A stretch of DNA of 64,000 bases from Adlercreutzia sp. ZJ176 (GTDB taxonomy: Bacteria; Actinomycetota; Coriobacteriia; Coriobacteriales; Eggerthellaceae), in assembly GCF_011038975.1 (NCBI RefSeq), contig NZ_JAAKEC010000003.1:62001-126000 (forward strand), in the 5' to 3' direction. Position numbers and translations under genes: made by a program. This document shows positions 1 to 7,187 of this stretch, in pieces; positions within the stretch are counted from its first letter, which is position 1, and the number at the start of each line of letters is the position of its first letter. A model generated the notes under the pieces. The model did not search any database. It saw nothing but the letters and a program-made list of their open reading frames with translations, and had not been told where the DNA came from.

Positions 1-281
1 GAGGTTGGCCTGCGCGGCCTGGTCGTGCGCGCCACGCGCCACGAGCTCGACGAGTTCGTCCGACTGCAACGCGTCGAGCCGCCGCGCGCAGGCGCGTGCG
101 ATGCGCGGAACGGAGTTGACGGTGGGATATTGGAAGAGGTTCTCGCCCTTGGCGAGGGACACGATCTCGGGAGTGCTCTTGCCTTGCAGCCGCAGCTCGG
201 CCACAAGCCTCATCTCCCTTAGGAGGAAATGCTCTCTACTGAGAGACCCCCCCCCATGACTGTTTCTTCGTTTAGCACCAC
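1..281 (-). CDS. BrxA-like (DUF1819) protein, 5' part only, frame broken at a G9 tract
   Basis: The gene reads leftward off the window. From base 246 down to base 1 the minus strand is open and encodes HFLLREMRLVAELRL, then ENLFQYP and ARRLDAL. This is the layout of DUF1819, the BrxA protein of BREX phage-defence loci. A start at GTG 281 (GGAG 7-8 nt upstream) or ATG 257 enters a run of nine G (247-255) and leaves it in the wrong frame, stopping at TAA 221-219. One extra G would join the start to the BrxA frame. The ATG at 213 directly follows GGGAG and overlaps that stop region, so reinitiation is possible. Whether the break is phase variation, a sequencing error or a pseudogene cannot be told here. 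The BrxA assignment is from pattern recognition; the rest of a BREX operon would lie outside the window. Confidence 0.55.
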
Positions 282-793
282 AGCACCACTCCGCACGTGT
301 TGAAGATGAGCATTCCTCACAATTATAGCGCACGAATCGGTTCCCCACCTAACAGCCTCCTGCTCAGTCTCGCCCGCGAAACCAACTCGCGTTCGCTCGA
401 TGCCCAAAGCAGCTTGACGGCGCAAGACGCCCCCTGCCCGCAGGCAGACTGACGCTACAGCCGAGAAGAAGCTGCGATTTGAACGTTTAGTTTTAGGTAG
501 CATAACCCGAGAAACGCGAATAATGTTGCGCAACAAATCGTGGCGCACGCAGGCACATCGCGCTGAATCAAGGGCTTGTTTCAGCGCTGTTCACGGCAAC
601 GATAAGCGCAAAGAGGGGTCCTGGCTTCGCAAAAGAACGCGTATGCTTGCTTGGCGACTTTGGCGCGAAGGTCGCCTTCGCCCCGCGCGCCTCTTTCGCC
701 CCGCGCGCTGCCTTCGCCTTGCGCGCCTCTTTCGCCCCGCGCGCCTCTTTCGCCCCGCGCGCCGGCTGCCTTCGCATCTTGCCCCTTCGCCGC
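282..793. other. Gene-free region with a GC-rich tandem repeat
   Basis: About 500 bases lie between the BrxA-like start and the 3' end of the DUF523 gene. The left part is plain sequence with no convincing ORF and presumably holds the promoter for the leftward gene. Bases 674-763 carry a degenerate repeat of about 20-24 nt (core ctctttcgccccgcgcg, four to five copies). Confidence 0.6.
674..763. repeat. Degenerate tandem repeat downstream of the DUF523-DUF5662 gene
   Basis: The core ctctttcgccccgcgcg recurs four to five times with variants such as gccttcgccttgcgcg. On the minus strand, in a frame other than that of the gene that has just ended, it reads as a basic repeat (EARGAK). It may be slippage-born intergenic DNA or the remains of a basic C-terminal tail. 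Confidence 0.6.
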
Positions 794-1831
794 TTAGAAG
801 CGCCCCTGGGCGCCGCTCGTGTAGCGGGCGCGCACGATGTCATCGCGGATGATGCGGAACGCCTCGTCCTCGCCGCGGTCGGCGAGCAGGTGCAGCATGT
901 ACTCGAGCAGGTTCGCCGTCTCGGGATGCATGGTGTAGCGGGCGCGTCCCTCCTCGTAGTACGCGAGCGCGCTCGCGTCGGTGTAGGCGTCGCCCTGGTA
1001 CACCTTGCAGGCGGCCACGCGGTCGCAGAACATCTCCACCACGTAGCGCGTGGGCATGGGCGCGCCCACGATGCGCCCGTCGCCCTTGCCGCGCACGTCG
1101 GTCCAGTACTCGTAGTGGTGGCGGTTGCGCCCCTTGTGGTGAAGCCACGCCTCGCAGAAGCCGCGCTCCTCGCGCTCGGCGGTGTTGGGGCTGCGCGTGC
1201 CCTGGTAATAGCGCATGCCCGTGCGAAACTCGGTGGGCGTGTACTTCGAGAGGTCGTGGAGGAGGCCCTGCTTGTAGAGCCCCACGCGGAAGCAGTGGCG
1301 CATGACCTGGATCTTGTGCGCGTTGATGGTGCGCAGGTGCCGGCGCGCCATGGAGAGGGTGCCGCGCGGCGGCTCATAGCGTTTTCCCAGATGGAGGGGG
1401 AGCTCCGCCTCGTCGATGACGAAGACGTTGCGGTCGCGCAGAAGCTTCGCGGTGACGCCGTAGCCGGGGCGCAGCGTGCCGGTGAACGTGCCGTCGTACA
1501 CCTGGCGGCTGCCGCACGAGGGGCTCTTCGCCTTGAGGACGGCCATGCGGCACCCCTCGCGCCGCATGAGCGCGAGCGTGGCCTCGGCGCCGCGCACGAA
1601 CGCGTCGGTGACGTCGGCGCCGTCGCGCGCCGTCACCTGCCAGCGCGCGCCCGCGTGCGTGATCTCGCTCGGCTCGCGCGGCGTGGGCAGGCCGCCCGCC
1701 ACCTCGGGGCAGACGGGGATCACCTCGACGTCATCGCGGTCGAGGAGGGCGAGGGCGGCCTCGCATGGCTTGGAGGCGCCGTCGTAGCGGCACGCCTGCC
1801 CCAGCAGACACGCGCTCACCGCCACCTTCAT
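794..1831 (-). CDS. DUF523-DUF5662 fusion protein
   Basis: The protein has 345 residues. Residues 1 to about 150 match DUF523: it opens MKVAVSACLLG with CRYDG just after, followed by CPEVAGGLPTPR and KSPSCG. The conserved cysteines could bind metal or a cluster; the DUF523 function is not established. The second half, from HKIQVMRHCFRVGLYKQGLLHDLSKYTP, is DUF5662, an HD-like module found in phage and bacterial proteins. The two domains usually occur as separate proteins, so the fusion is notable. The start was chosen at ATG 1831 because DUF523 proteins begin at MKV; a TTG 66 bases upstream is less likely. A GC-rich tandem repeat begins just past the stop. Function is unknown; a housekeeping or hydrolase role is only inferred. 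Confidence 0.75.
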   Translation of the reverse strand: MKVAVSACLLGQACRYDGASKPCEAALALLDRDDVEVIPVCPEVAGGLPTPREPSEITHAGARWQVTARDGADVTDAFVRGAEATLALMRREGCRMAVLKAKSPSCGSRQVYDGTFTGTLRPGYGVTAKLLRDRNVFVIDEAELPLHLGKRYEPPRGTLSMARRHLRTINAHKIQVMRHCFRVGLYKQGLLHDLSKYTPTEFRTGMRYYQGTRSPNTAEREERGFCEAWLHHKGRNRHHYEYWTDVRGKGDGRIVGAPMPTRYVVEMFCDRVAACKVYQGDAYTDASALAYYEEGRARYTMHPETANLLEYMLHLLADRGEDEAFRIIRDDIVRARYTSGAQGRF

Positions 1832-2098
1832 GCGCGGCTTGCACGGCCTGCGCGGCCCCCCGTGCGATGCCGCCTCCCGTGATGTCACCTGACGCAACCC
1901 TCCGCCTTCCGCTCATCCGAAGCCCTGTCGTACCGTGCCGATGGTAGCACAAAGCGGGGGCGTGCGCTCCAGGCGCACGCCCCCGCCCTTGCCAGCGAAG
2001 TCATCGAAGGGGGCCGCTCGCACCCGCGCTCAAGTCGTAAGCCGCGAGCCGCAAGCTGCAAGCGCGGGCCGCAGGCTGCGGGCCGAGCGCTCGACGCG

Positions 2099-2434
2099 TC
2101 AGGCCGAGAAGATGGCCACGTGCTTGCCCTGCGCCTCCTGCGCCAGGTCAGCGAGCGCGCCGATGGCAAGCGCACCTGCGGGGCAGCCCCTCACGCACAG
2201 CGGGTCGGGGTCGACGGCGTAGCAGGCAGCGCATTTGTCCAGCTCAGGCGCTACCAGATGGTACTGGCGCAGCTTGCCGTCAACCAGGTAGGGCTCGCGG
2301 CGCACCACGCGCATCCAATCCTCGTCGTACGGATAGCGGTGCGTCTCGCGGCAAGCCGCCTCGCAGCCGAAGCAGCCCAGGCAGTCGTCGAGGTTGACCA
2401 TCATGGCGATGTTGGATCCGGCAACGCTCTTCAT
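2099..2434 (-). CDS. Small ferredoxin-type subunit of the adjacent molybdoenzyme
   Basis: The protein has 111 residues and two [4Fe-4S] motifs: CLGCFGCEAACRE near residue 18, and CAACY followed by CVRGCPAG near residue 70. It presumably passes electrons to the molybdopterin subunit encoded just upstream. The stop codon of that gene and this start overlap by one base (TAATG), so the two are translationally coupled. It is shorter than the DmsB/NrfC type with four clusters and has no signal peptide, so it should act in the cytoplasm. Small two-cluster partners of this kind accompany some acetylene-hydratase-like and catechol-dehydroxylase-like enzymes. Confidence 0.8.
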   Translation of the reverse strand: MKSVAGSNIAMMVNLDDCLGCFGCEAACRETHRYPYDEDWMRVVRREPYLVDGKLRQYHLVAPELDKCAACYAVDPDPLCVRGCPAGALAIGALADLAQEAQGKHVAIFSA

Positions 2435-4614
2435 TACATATCACCTCTTCCGGCTTCGATCTTGCACAGCGACGAGCGCATCGGCGTAGCGCCGTATCCC
2501 GGCTCAGCGGGCGTGGAGGGCACGAGGATGTTGCCGTTGGCTTTGTCCCAACCGTAGCCCGGAAGCCCGAGCTCGGGGCACGCGTCACGCCACCCGGGAC
2601 GCGGAACCGCCACGACCCCCTTCTTCACCTCGCGGGACACCTGCGCCTTCGAGATGATCTTGCCACGCGGCGAAGTGATGGTGACCCACTCGCCGTCGGT
2701 GATGCCGTAGGTCTGCGCGTCCTCGGGATGAATGACCACGAACGGGTCGGGGTAGAACTTGCGCTGCGCAGGGACGTTCGTCCATGCCGAGTGGAAGAAC
2801 GAGTACACGCGATGCCCCGTTATCACCGTGAGCGGGTACTCCTCGGCGAGCTCGGGCTGACTGATGGGGCTCTCGAAGGGCTCCGTGTAGTCAGGCAGAG
2901 GGTCATAGCCGAACGCCGCCATCGTGGGGCAGAGGAACTCGATCTTACCCGAGGGCGTGGGGAACCCAGGCTGGCCGTCGGGGCGCAGCATGCCCAGCTC
3001 GTACTTCTTGTACACCTTCTCGCCCGCGCCGCCGCCAGGCTCGGTGGAGCGCACCGGCACGGCCTGGAACTCGTCCCACGTGAGGTCGAAGCCGTAGAAC
3101 TCGCGCAGGCGCCAGAGCACCATCTCCTTCTCGTCCTTCCACCACCAATGCTCGGGGTCGATGCGACGACCCCACTCCAGGAAGAACTTCCAGTCGTCCC
3201 AGCACTCGCCCGGCGCGGCCACGGCCTGGTCGAACGCAAGGATCACGTTGCCGTCGAGCTCCTCGTCGTACGTGCAGCGCTCAGACCAGTCGCAGCTCGG
3301 CAACACAATGTCGGCAAGCTGGGCCGTCGGCGAGAAGTAGAAGTCCTTCACCACCACCAGGTCGAGATTGGGGCTGGTCATGGCTTGGTACGTCAGGTTC
3401 GTGTTCTCGTAGCACAGAAGCGGGTCGTTCGCGATGGCAACGAACATCTTCACAGGACGCGGCTCGCCGGTGATGATGGCCTCGAACACCGCATGCGGAT
3501 CGTTCGAGCGGCCGAACGACTTGTAGAGCGGATGCTCCTCGCCGCCGAAGGTGAAGAGCTCCGGGCGACCGGGGTCCTTCATCGAGTCCCACAGCGTGAT
3601 CTTGTCATCGAGCATCACCGAGAACGACAGCGGCACGTTCACGCCGCCGGGCACGTCGATCCAGCCGAGCAAGCCCTGCAGGCAGGCGATGGCGCGGCCG
3701 TTCTGGATGGCGTTGGTGTGCATGCAGCCGGGCCCGAGCCCTACCATCATGCCCACGGGGCCCTCCTCGCCCATCAGGCACGCGGCCTCGCGGATGTCGT
3801 CGGCGTCGAGCTCGCACACCTCGGCAGCGCGCTCGCACGTCCAATCCTCCACACGCGCTGCCAGCTCGTCGAAGCCCTGCGTCCAGTTCTCCACCCACTC
3901 CTCGCTGTACCAGCCGTGCGCGATGACCTCGTGGATGAAGGCGAGCGCAAGCGCGCCGTCGGTGCCGGGACGAGGCTGCAGAGCCACGTCAGCGTGCTTG
4001 GACATGTCATGGAAGCGCGTGTCAATGACGATGAGGTTCGCACCGCGCTTCAGGTTCGCCAAGATGTGCTTCATGCCGCTTCGCTCCATGGCGGGGTTCT
4101 GCCCCCACAGCACGACGGTCTTCGACTGCGCGATGTCGCCGTCAGCTGGCGAGAAGATACCGAGCGAGATGGCGTTGGGCAGGATGTGGGGCATGAGGCA
4201 GACGTGCGTGGGCACGAGCGACCAGCCCTCCAAGCCCAGCGACGAGTTGAGGCGGCAGTGCCAATGGTTCGACGTGCGGCCCGTGCCCTGGCCGGTGACG
4301 ATGGCCTCGGGGCCGTACTCGGCGATGATGCGCTCGCACTCCTTCGCGATGACGTCGAGCGCCTCGTCCCAGGTGATGCGCTCCCACTCCCCGCTTCCGC
4401 GCTCGCCGACGCGGCGCATGGGGTACAGGATGCGCCCCTCGGTGTTGTTGTGCACCTCGCGCTGCGACATGCCCGCGCCGCACACCACGCCCTGCGACTT
4501 CGGATTGCCCGGATCACCCTCTACCTTGAGGATCTTGTCGCCTTCGGAGTACACGAAGACGCCGCAGCGGGCGTGGCAGGTGGTGCACTGGGTTCTGGTC
4601 TTCTTGATGGCCAT
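2434..4614 (-). CDS. Molybdopterin oxidoreductase (DMSO-reductase family), cytoplasmic
   Basis: The protein has 726 residues. The N-terminal iron-sulfur motif is CTTCHARCGVF with a fourth Cys in VVCGAG. It is followed by the bis-MGD fold (LWGQNPAMERSG, RPGTDGALALAF, and TPSGKIEFL near the C-terminal cofactor domain). No twin-arginine or Sec signal precedes MAIKK, so the enzyme is probably cytoplasmic. Length and N-terminus resemble the acetylene hydratase, pyrogallol transhydroxylase and catechol dehydroxylase branch; the substrate cannot be read from sequence. The start at ATG 4614 has GGAAGGGGGAAGC upstream; an ORF extension further upstream crosses the promoter region and was rejected. It forms an operon with the small ferredoxin and is divergent from a LysR regulator, suggesting substrate-inducible expression. 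Confidence 0.85.
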   Translation of the reverse strand: MAIKKTRTQCTTCHARCGVFVYSEGDKILKVEGDPGNPKSQGVVCGAGMSQREVHNNTEGRILYPMRRVGERGSGEWERITWDEALDVIAKECERIIAEYGPEAIVTGQGTGRTSNHWHCRLNSSLGLEGWSLVPTHVCLMPHILPNAISLGIFSPADGDIAQSKTVVLWGQNPAMERSGMKHILANLKRGANLIVIDTRFHDMSKHADVALQPRPGTDGALALAFIHEVIAHGWYSEEWVENWTQGFDELAARVEDWTCERAAEVCELDADDIREAACLMGEEGPVGMMVGLGPGCMHTNAIQNGRAIACLQGLLGWIDVPGGVNVPLSFSVMLDDKITLWDSMKDPGRPELFTFGGEEHPLYKSFGRSNDPHAVFEAIITGEPRPVKMFVAIANDPLLCYENTNLTYQAMTSPNLDLVVVKDFYFSPTAQLADIVLPSCDWSERCTYDEELDGNVILAFDQAVAAPGECWDDWKFFLEWGRRIDPEHWWWKDEKEMVLWRLREFYGFDLTWDEFQAVPVRSTEPGGGAGEKVYKKYELGMLRPDGQPGFPTPSGKIEFLCPTMAAFGYDPLPDYTEPFESPISQPELAEEYPLTVITGHRVYSFFHSAWTNVPAQRKFYPDPFVVIHPEDAQTYGITDGEWVTITSPRGKIISKAQVSREVKKGVVAVPRPGWRDACPELGLPGYGWDKANGNILVPSTPAEPGYGATPMRSSLCKIEAGRGDM

Positions 4615-4768
4615 GCTTCCCCCTTCCGCGTTGTGGACTACTCCCCCTATTATGGAGGGGCGCGAGGCGCAGGGCATAGAACCGAATGGTTGCCGCGCCC
4701 TGCAACAAACCGCTGCTGCGACGCATGGTAGAATGAGGTCATCAGGCACGTCGACCACGGGGGATCTC
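4615..4768. promoter_or_regulatory. Divergent promoter region between the molybdoenzyme and the LysR gene
   Basis: This 154-base region separates two divergent starts. On the + strand an extended -10 element (TGGTAGAAT, TAGAAT at 4729-4734) lies 35 bases before the LysR start. Imperfect dyads are present: CCCCT-N7-AGGGG near 4640-4656, and GCAGGGC paired with GCCCTGC around 4669-4702. These are plausible LysR contact sites, but no single best T-N11-A box stands out. Confidence 0.45.
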
Positions 4769-5740
4769 ATGCACATCGACGGATTCCGCTACTTCATCGC
4801 CCTGAGCCAGGCGGGGTCCTTCAACCGCGCCGCCGAGGAGCTGTTCATCTCGCAACAGGGACTCAACCGCGCCATAACCTCGCTTGAGAACGAGCTGGGA
4901 GCCAAGCTCGTCACACGGAGCCGCAAGGGCGCGCGCCTCACGCCACAAGGCGAGGCGTTCCTCGCGCACGCACGCGTGATCGTGAGCGAATACGATGCGC
5001 TGACCGCCGAGATCGGCGACAGCCTGCTTGACGAAGGCGAGGCCGCGAGCCCCCTGACGCTGGTCACCACATCGTACCTGTCTCAACTTGGACTTGCGCC
5101 CATCCGCGGGACGCAGCTGGCCAAGCGCGCCCAGACGCGCGAAATGCTGCTGAACCGCCTGCTCGAGCGCTTGGAAGCCGGCGCGTCTGACGAGCTGTAC
5201 CTCGTGGACCTGTTTCCCGACACCATGGCGAAGCTCGCACGCAGCGGCGCGCTCGCCTTCGAGCCTTTGTTCTCCAGCACGCTCGGCGTGATCTGCCACG
5301 AGAGCTTCCCCTTGCAGCCCCGCGGGCCCGTGCACCGCGCCGATTTGGCGAAGGTGCCCATGGCCTACAACTGCGACAGCGCCGTCGACCGGTTCGTGAG
5401 CCGCATGTTCGCCGACGCACCGCTGACCAACGTACGCCTGACCTCGACGAACGGCACCTCGCTCATCGAGTACGTGGGAACGGGCGAGGTGATGAGCCTG
5501 TTCGACTCCTACGCGTATCACGTCGGCATGCGCAGCAGCGAGTTTCGCGCGCTGCATCTGCGCTTCACGCCGCTCGCCCACGAGGAGGCCGTCACGCGCG
5601 TGGGGTTCCTCTACCGCACCGACGCGCCTCCCTCGCCGCGCGAGCGCCGCCTGATCCGCGAGGCGAAGCGGTGCTTCGAGGCGGAGAACGCCGACTACCT
5701 TCGAGACCGCCGCCTGACCTGCGTGAGCCCGCTGGGGTGA
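4769..5740 (+). CDS. LysR-family transcriptional regulator
   Basis: The protein has 323 residues. Residues 1-60 form the winged helix typical of LysR proteins (MHIDGFRYFIALSQAGSFNRAA, ISQQGLNRAITSLENELG, then LTPQGEAFLAHA). A periplasmic-binding-like effector domain follows from about residue 95, more divergent than usual. ATG 4769 was chosen because it begins exactly at the conserved domain start; the reading frame extends far upstream, antisense to the molybdoenzyme. Its divergent position next to that gene is the classic arrangement for a LysR activator responding to the substrate of the operon. The effector is unknown. Confidence 0.88.
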   Translation: MHIDGFRYFIALSQAGSFNRAAEELFISQQGLNRAITSLENELGAKLVTRSRKGARLTPQGEAFLAHARVIVSEYDALTAEIGDSLLDEGEAASPLTLVTTSYLSQLGLAPIRGTQLAKRAQTREMLLNRLLERLEAGASDELYLVDLFPDTMAKLARSGALAFEPLFSSTLGVICHESFPLQPRGPVHRADLAKVPMAYNCDSAVDRFVSRMFADAPLTNVRLTSTNGTSLIEYVGTGEVMSLFDSYAYHVGMRSSEFRALHLRFTPLAHEEAVTRVGFLYRTDAPPSPRERRLIREAKRCFEAENADYLRDRRLTCVSPLG

Positions 5741-5852
5741 CGTGCGAGCTGGCTGGCCGAGGCTCGACGCGAAACAGGCGAAACGCCCGACTGACGACAC
5801 ACGGATGCTCCAGAATGCGGCTTAGATGCGAGGTGGAGACGCGCTGGAAACG

Positions 5853-6374
5853 CTAGCGCGTTGGCGGCTTGGGAGCTGCGGGAGCTGCGAGAGCCGTTGG
5901 CGCTGCGGGAGCTGCGGGAGCCGTTGGCGCTGCAGCCTCGCCCTTGCCGTCGAGGATGGCGAGCGCCTCGAGGTAGCGCGCGCGGCGCTTCATGTCCACC
6001 GCGGTGAGGCGGCGCTTCAGGCGCTTGGGGTCGAGGTTGTGCTCGAGGTCGGCGCGCTTCACCTTGACGGCCACGGGGTTCTTCCGCACCCCGCGCACGT
6101 AGTCCAGATAGTCCACGCGCTCGTCATGCGTGAGCAGCTCGACCGCCGCGATCACGCTCTCGGGCATGCCTGCCGCGCGCAGGTCTTCGGCCGTGAAGCC
6201 GGAGTCCTCGAGCACGTCGTGCAGAAGCGCCACGCACGTCTCCTCTTCGGTGTCCATAGCCTCCGCCACGTGCAGCGGATGGTTGATGTAGGGCTCGCCC
6301 GCCTTGTCGAGCTGCCCCTCGTGCGCGCGCCGGGCAATCCCCGCCGCAGCCGCCGTCAATGCCGTGCTTATCAT
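5853..6374 (-). CDS. Small HD-domain hydrolase (RelA/SpoT HD-like)
   Basis: The protein has 173 residues. Residues 1-135 show the HD phosphohydrolase pattern of SpoT/MESH1-type enzymes: RRAHEGQLDKAGEPYINHPLHVAE, then LLHDVLEDSG with the metal-binding HD and ED, and RADLEHNLD as the distal ligand region. No synthetase domain is present. The last 30 residues are an Ala/Pro repeat (APAAP), produced by a degenerate tandem repeat at the 3' end of the gene. Such stand-alone HD proteins may degrade (p)ppGpp or other nucleotides; the substrate here is unproven. The gene is monocistronic, with the AT-rich start of the defence region upstream. Confidence 0.75.
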   Translation of the reverse strand: MISTALTAAAAGIARRAHEGQLDKAGEPYINHPLHVAEAMDTEEETCVALLHDVLEDSGFTAEDLRAAGMPESVIAAVELLTHDERVDYLDYVRGVRKNPVAVKVKRADLEHNLDPKRLKRRLTAVDMKRRARYLEALAILDGKGEAAAPTAPAAPAAPTALAAPAAPKPPTR

Positions 6375-6613
6375 AGACCGAGCTCCTTCCTGCCTTTTCC
6401 CTTGATGGTAGCACGATGAGGTTTTCTTGGTTTCCGTATTGAAATAAGAACATATGTTTTATATAATTGTGGTAACATCAATTTCGGTTGGAACAATCCT
6501 AACCTCACGGGACAGCCTCCTCTTCGAAAAGCGGTGATGTCCTATGTTGCTTCCCTTTTAATAGCATTTTCATACCTCAGTTATATTGAATCAGTATATT
6601 GGAGGAGCGTATA

Positions 6614-6883
6614 ATGCTATTCGTGTTCGATCCGAAGAAGAACGCCACCAACATCGAGAAGCACGGCATGAGCTTCCTTGAGGCACAAGCACTGTGGAAA
6701 GACGATGATGCGATCCGCTTACCGGCAAAGGATCGGGGCGAACCGCGCTATCTGGTCGTCGGCATGATCAGCGGCAAGCATTGGACCGCCATCGCAACCA
6801 ATCGGGGAGACGCCGTGAGGATCATATCCGTTCGTCGGTCACATGAAGAGGAGGTCAGGCTTTATGAGCGCCGTAAACGTTAA
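6614..6883 (+). CDS. brnT: BrnT-family toxin (ribonuclease)
   Basis: The protein has 89 residues. It has the BrnT pattern: FDPKKNATNIEKHGMSFLEA, then the turn near PRYLVVGM, and a C-terminal IISVRRSHEEEVRLYERR. BrnT proteins are RelE-like mRNA-cleaving toxins neutralised by BrnA. The start at ATG 6614 has GGAGG 8 nt upstream; a TTG at 6599 would overlap that ribosome-binding site and was rejected. The antitoxin gene begins inside the last codons of this one (20-base overlap). It sits at the left edge of the low-GC defence region, a common place for toxin-antitoxin genes. Confidence 0.85.
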   Translation: MLFVFDPKKNATNIEKHGMSFLEAQALWKDDDAIRLPAKDRGEPRYLVVGMISGKHWTAIATNRGDAVRIISVRRSHEEEVRLYERRKR

Positions 6884-7112
6884 CACTGCAAACTTAGAAG
6901 GACTCTTCGACGAGGGCGCGGACGTGCTCGACTACTTCGACACCGCAGCAATCGAGCACTTGAACTGCGAGGTGAAGCGCGTCAACGTCGACTTTCCGCA
7001 ATGGGTCGTCAACGAGCTTGACAAAGAGGCCGCGCGCATCGGCGTAGGTCGGCAAGCCATCATCAAGACGTGGATCGTAGAGCGCCTTGACTCCATGGGA
7101 AAGCCCGCCTAG
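6864..7112 (+). CDS. brnA: BrnA-family antitoxin
   Basis: The protein has 82 residues. An acidic N-terminal toxin-binding part (FDEGADVLDYFD) precedes a ribbon-helix-helix DNA-binding module (VKRVNVDFPQWVV, then EAARIGVGRQAIIKTWIVERL). This is the standard BrnA layout. ATG 6864 follows GGAGGTC and overlaps the end of brnT, so the two are co-translated. BrnA usually represses its own operon; a near-direct repeat (agttatattgaat / cagtatattgg) just upstream of brnT, about 6578-6603, could be the operator, but this is a weak guess. Confidence 0.85.
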   Translation: MSAVNVNTANLEGLFDEGADVLDYFDTAAIEHLNCEVKRVNVDFPQWVVNELDKEAARIGVGRQAIIKTWIVERLDSMGKPA

Positions 7113-7187
7113 CAAGCATGCAGGAGGCAAAACCGGAAAGCGAATGGAGTGGGCAATCGGCCAAGCAGAATAGCGCAAAGCCGACGT

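Noticed and set aside
2728-4731. Long + strand open frame of 667 codons opposite the molybdoenzyme
   Set aside because: It is antisense to a gene with clear family motifs and has Arg/His/Leu-rich composition typical of shadow frames in GC-rich DNA.
5853-6374. Full-length RelA/SpoT synthetase-hydrolase
   Set aside because: Only the HD part is present; there is no synthetase, TGS or ACT domain.
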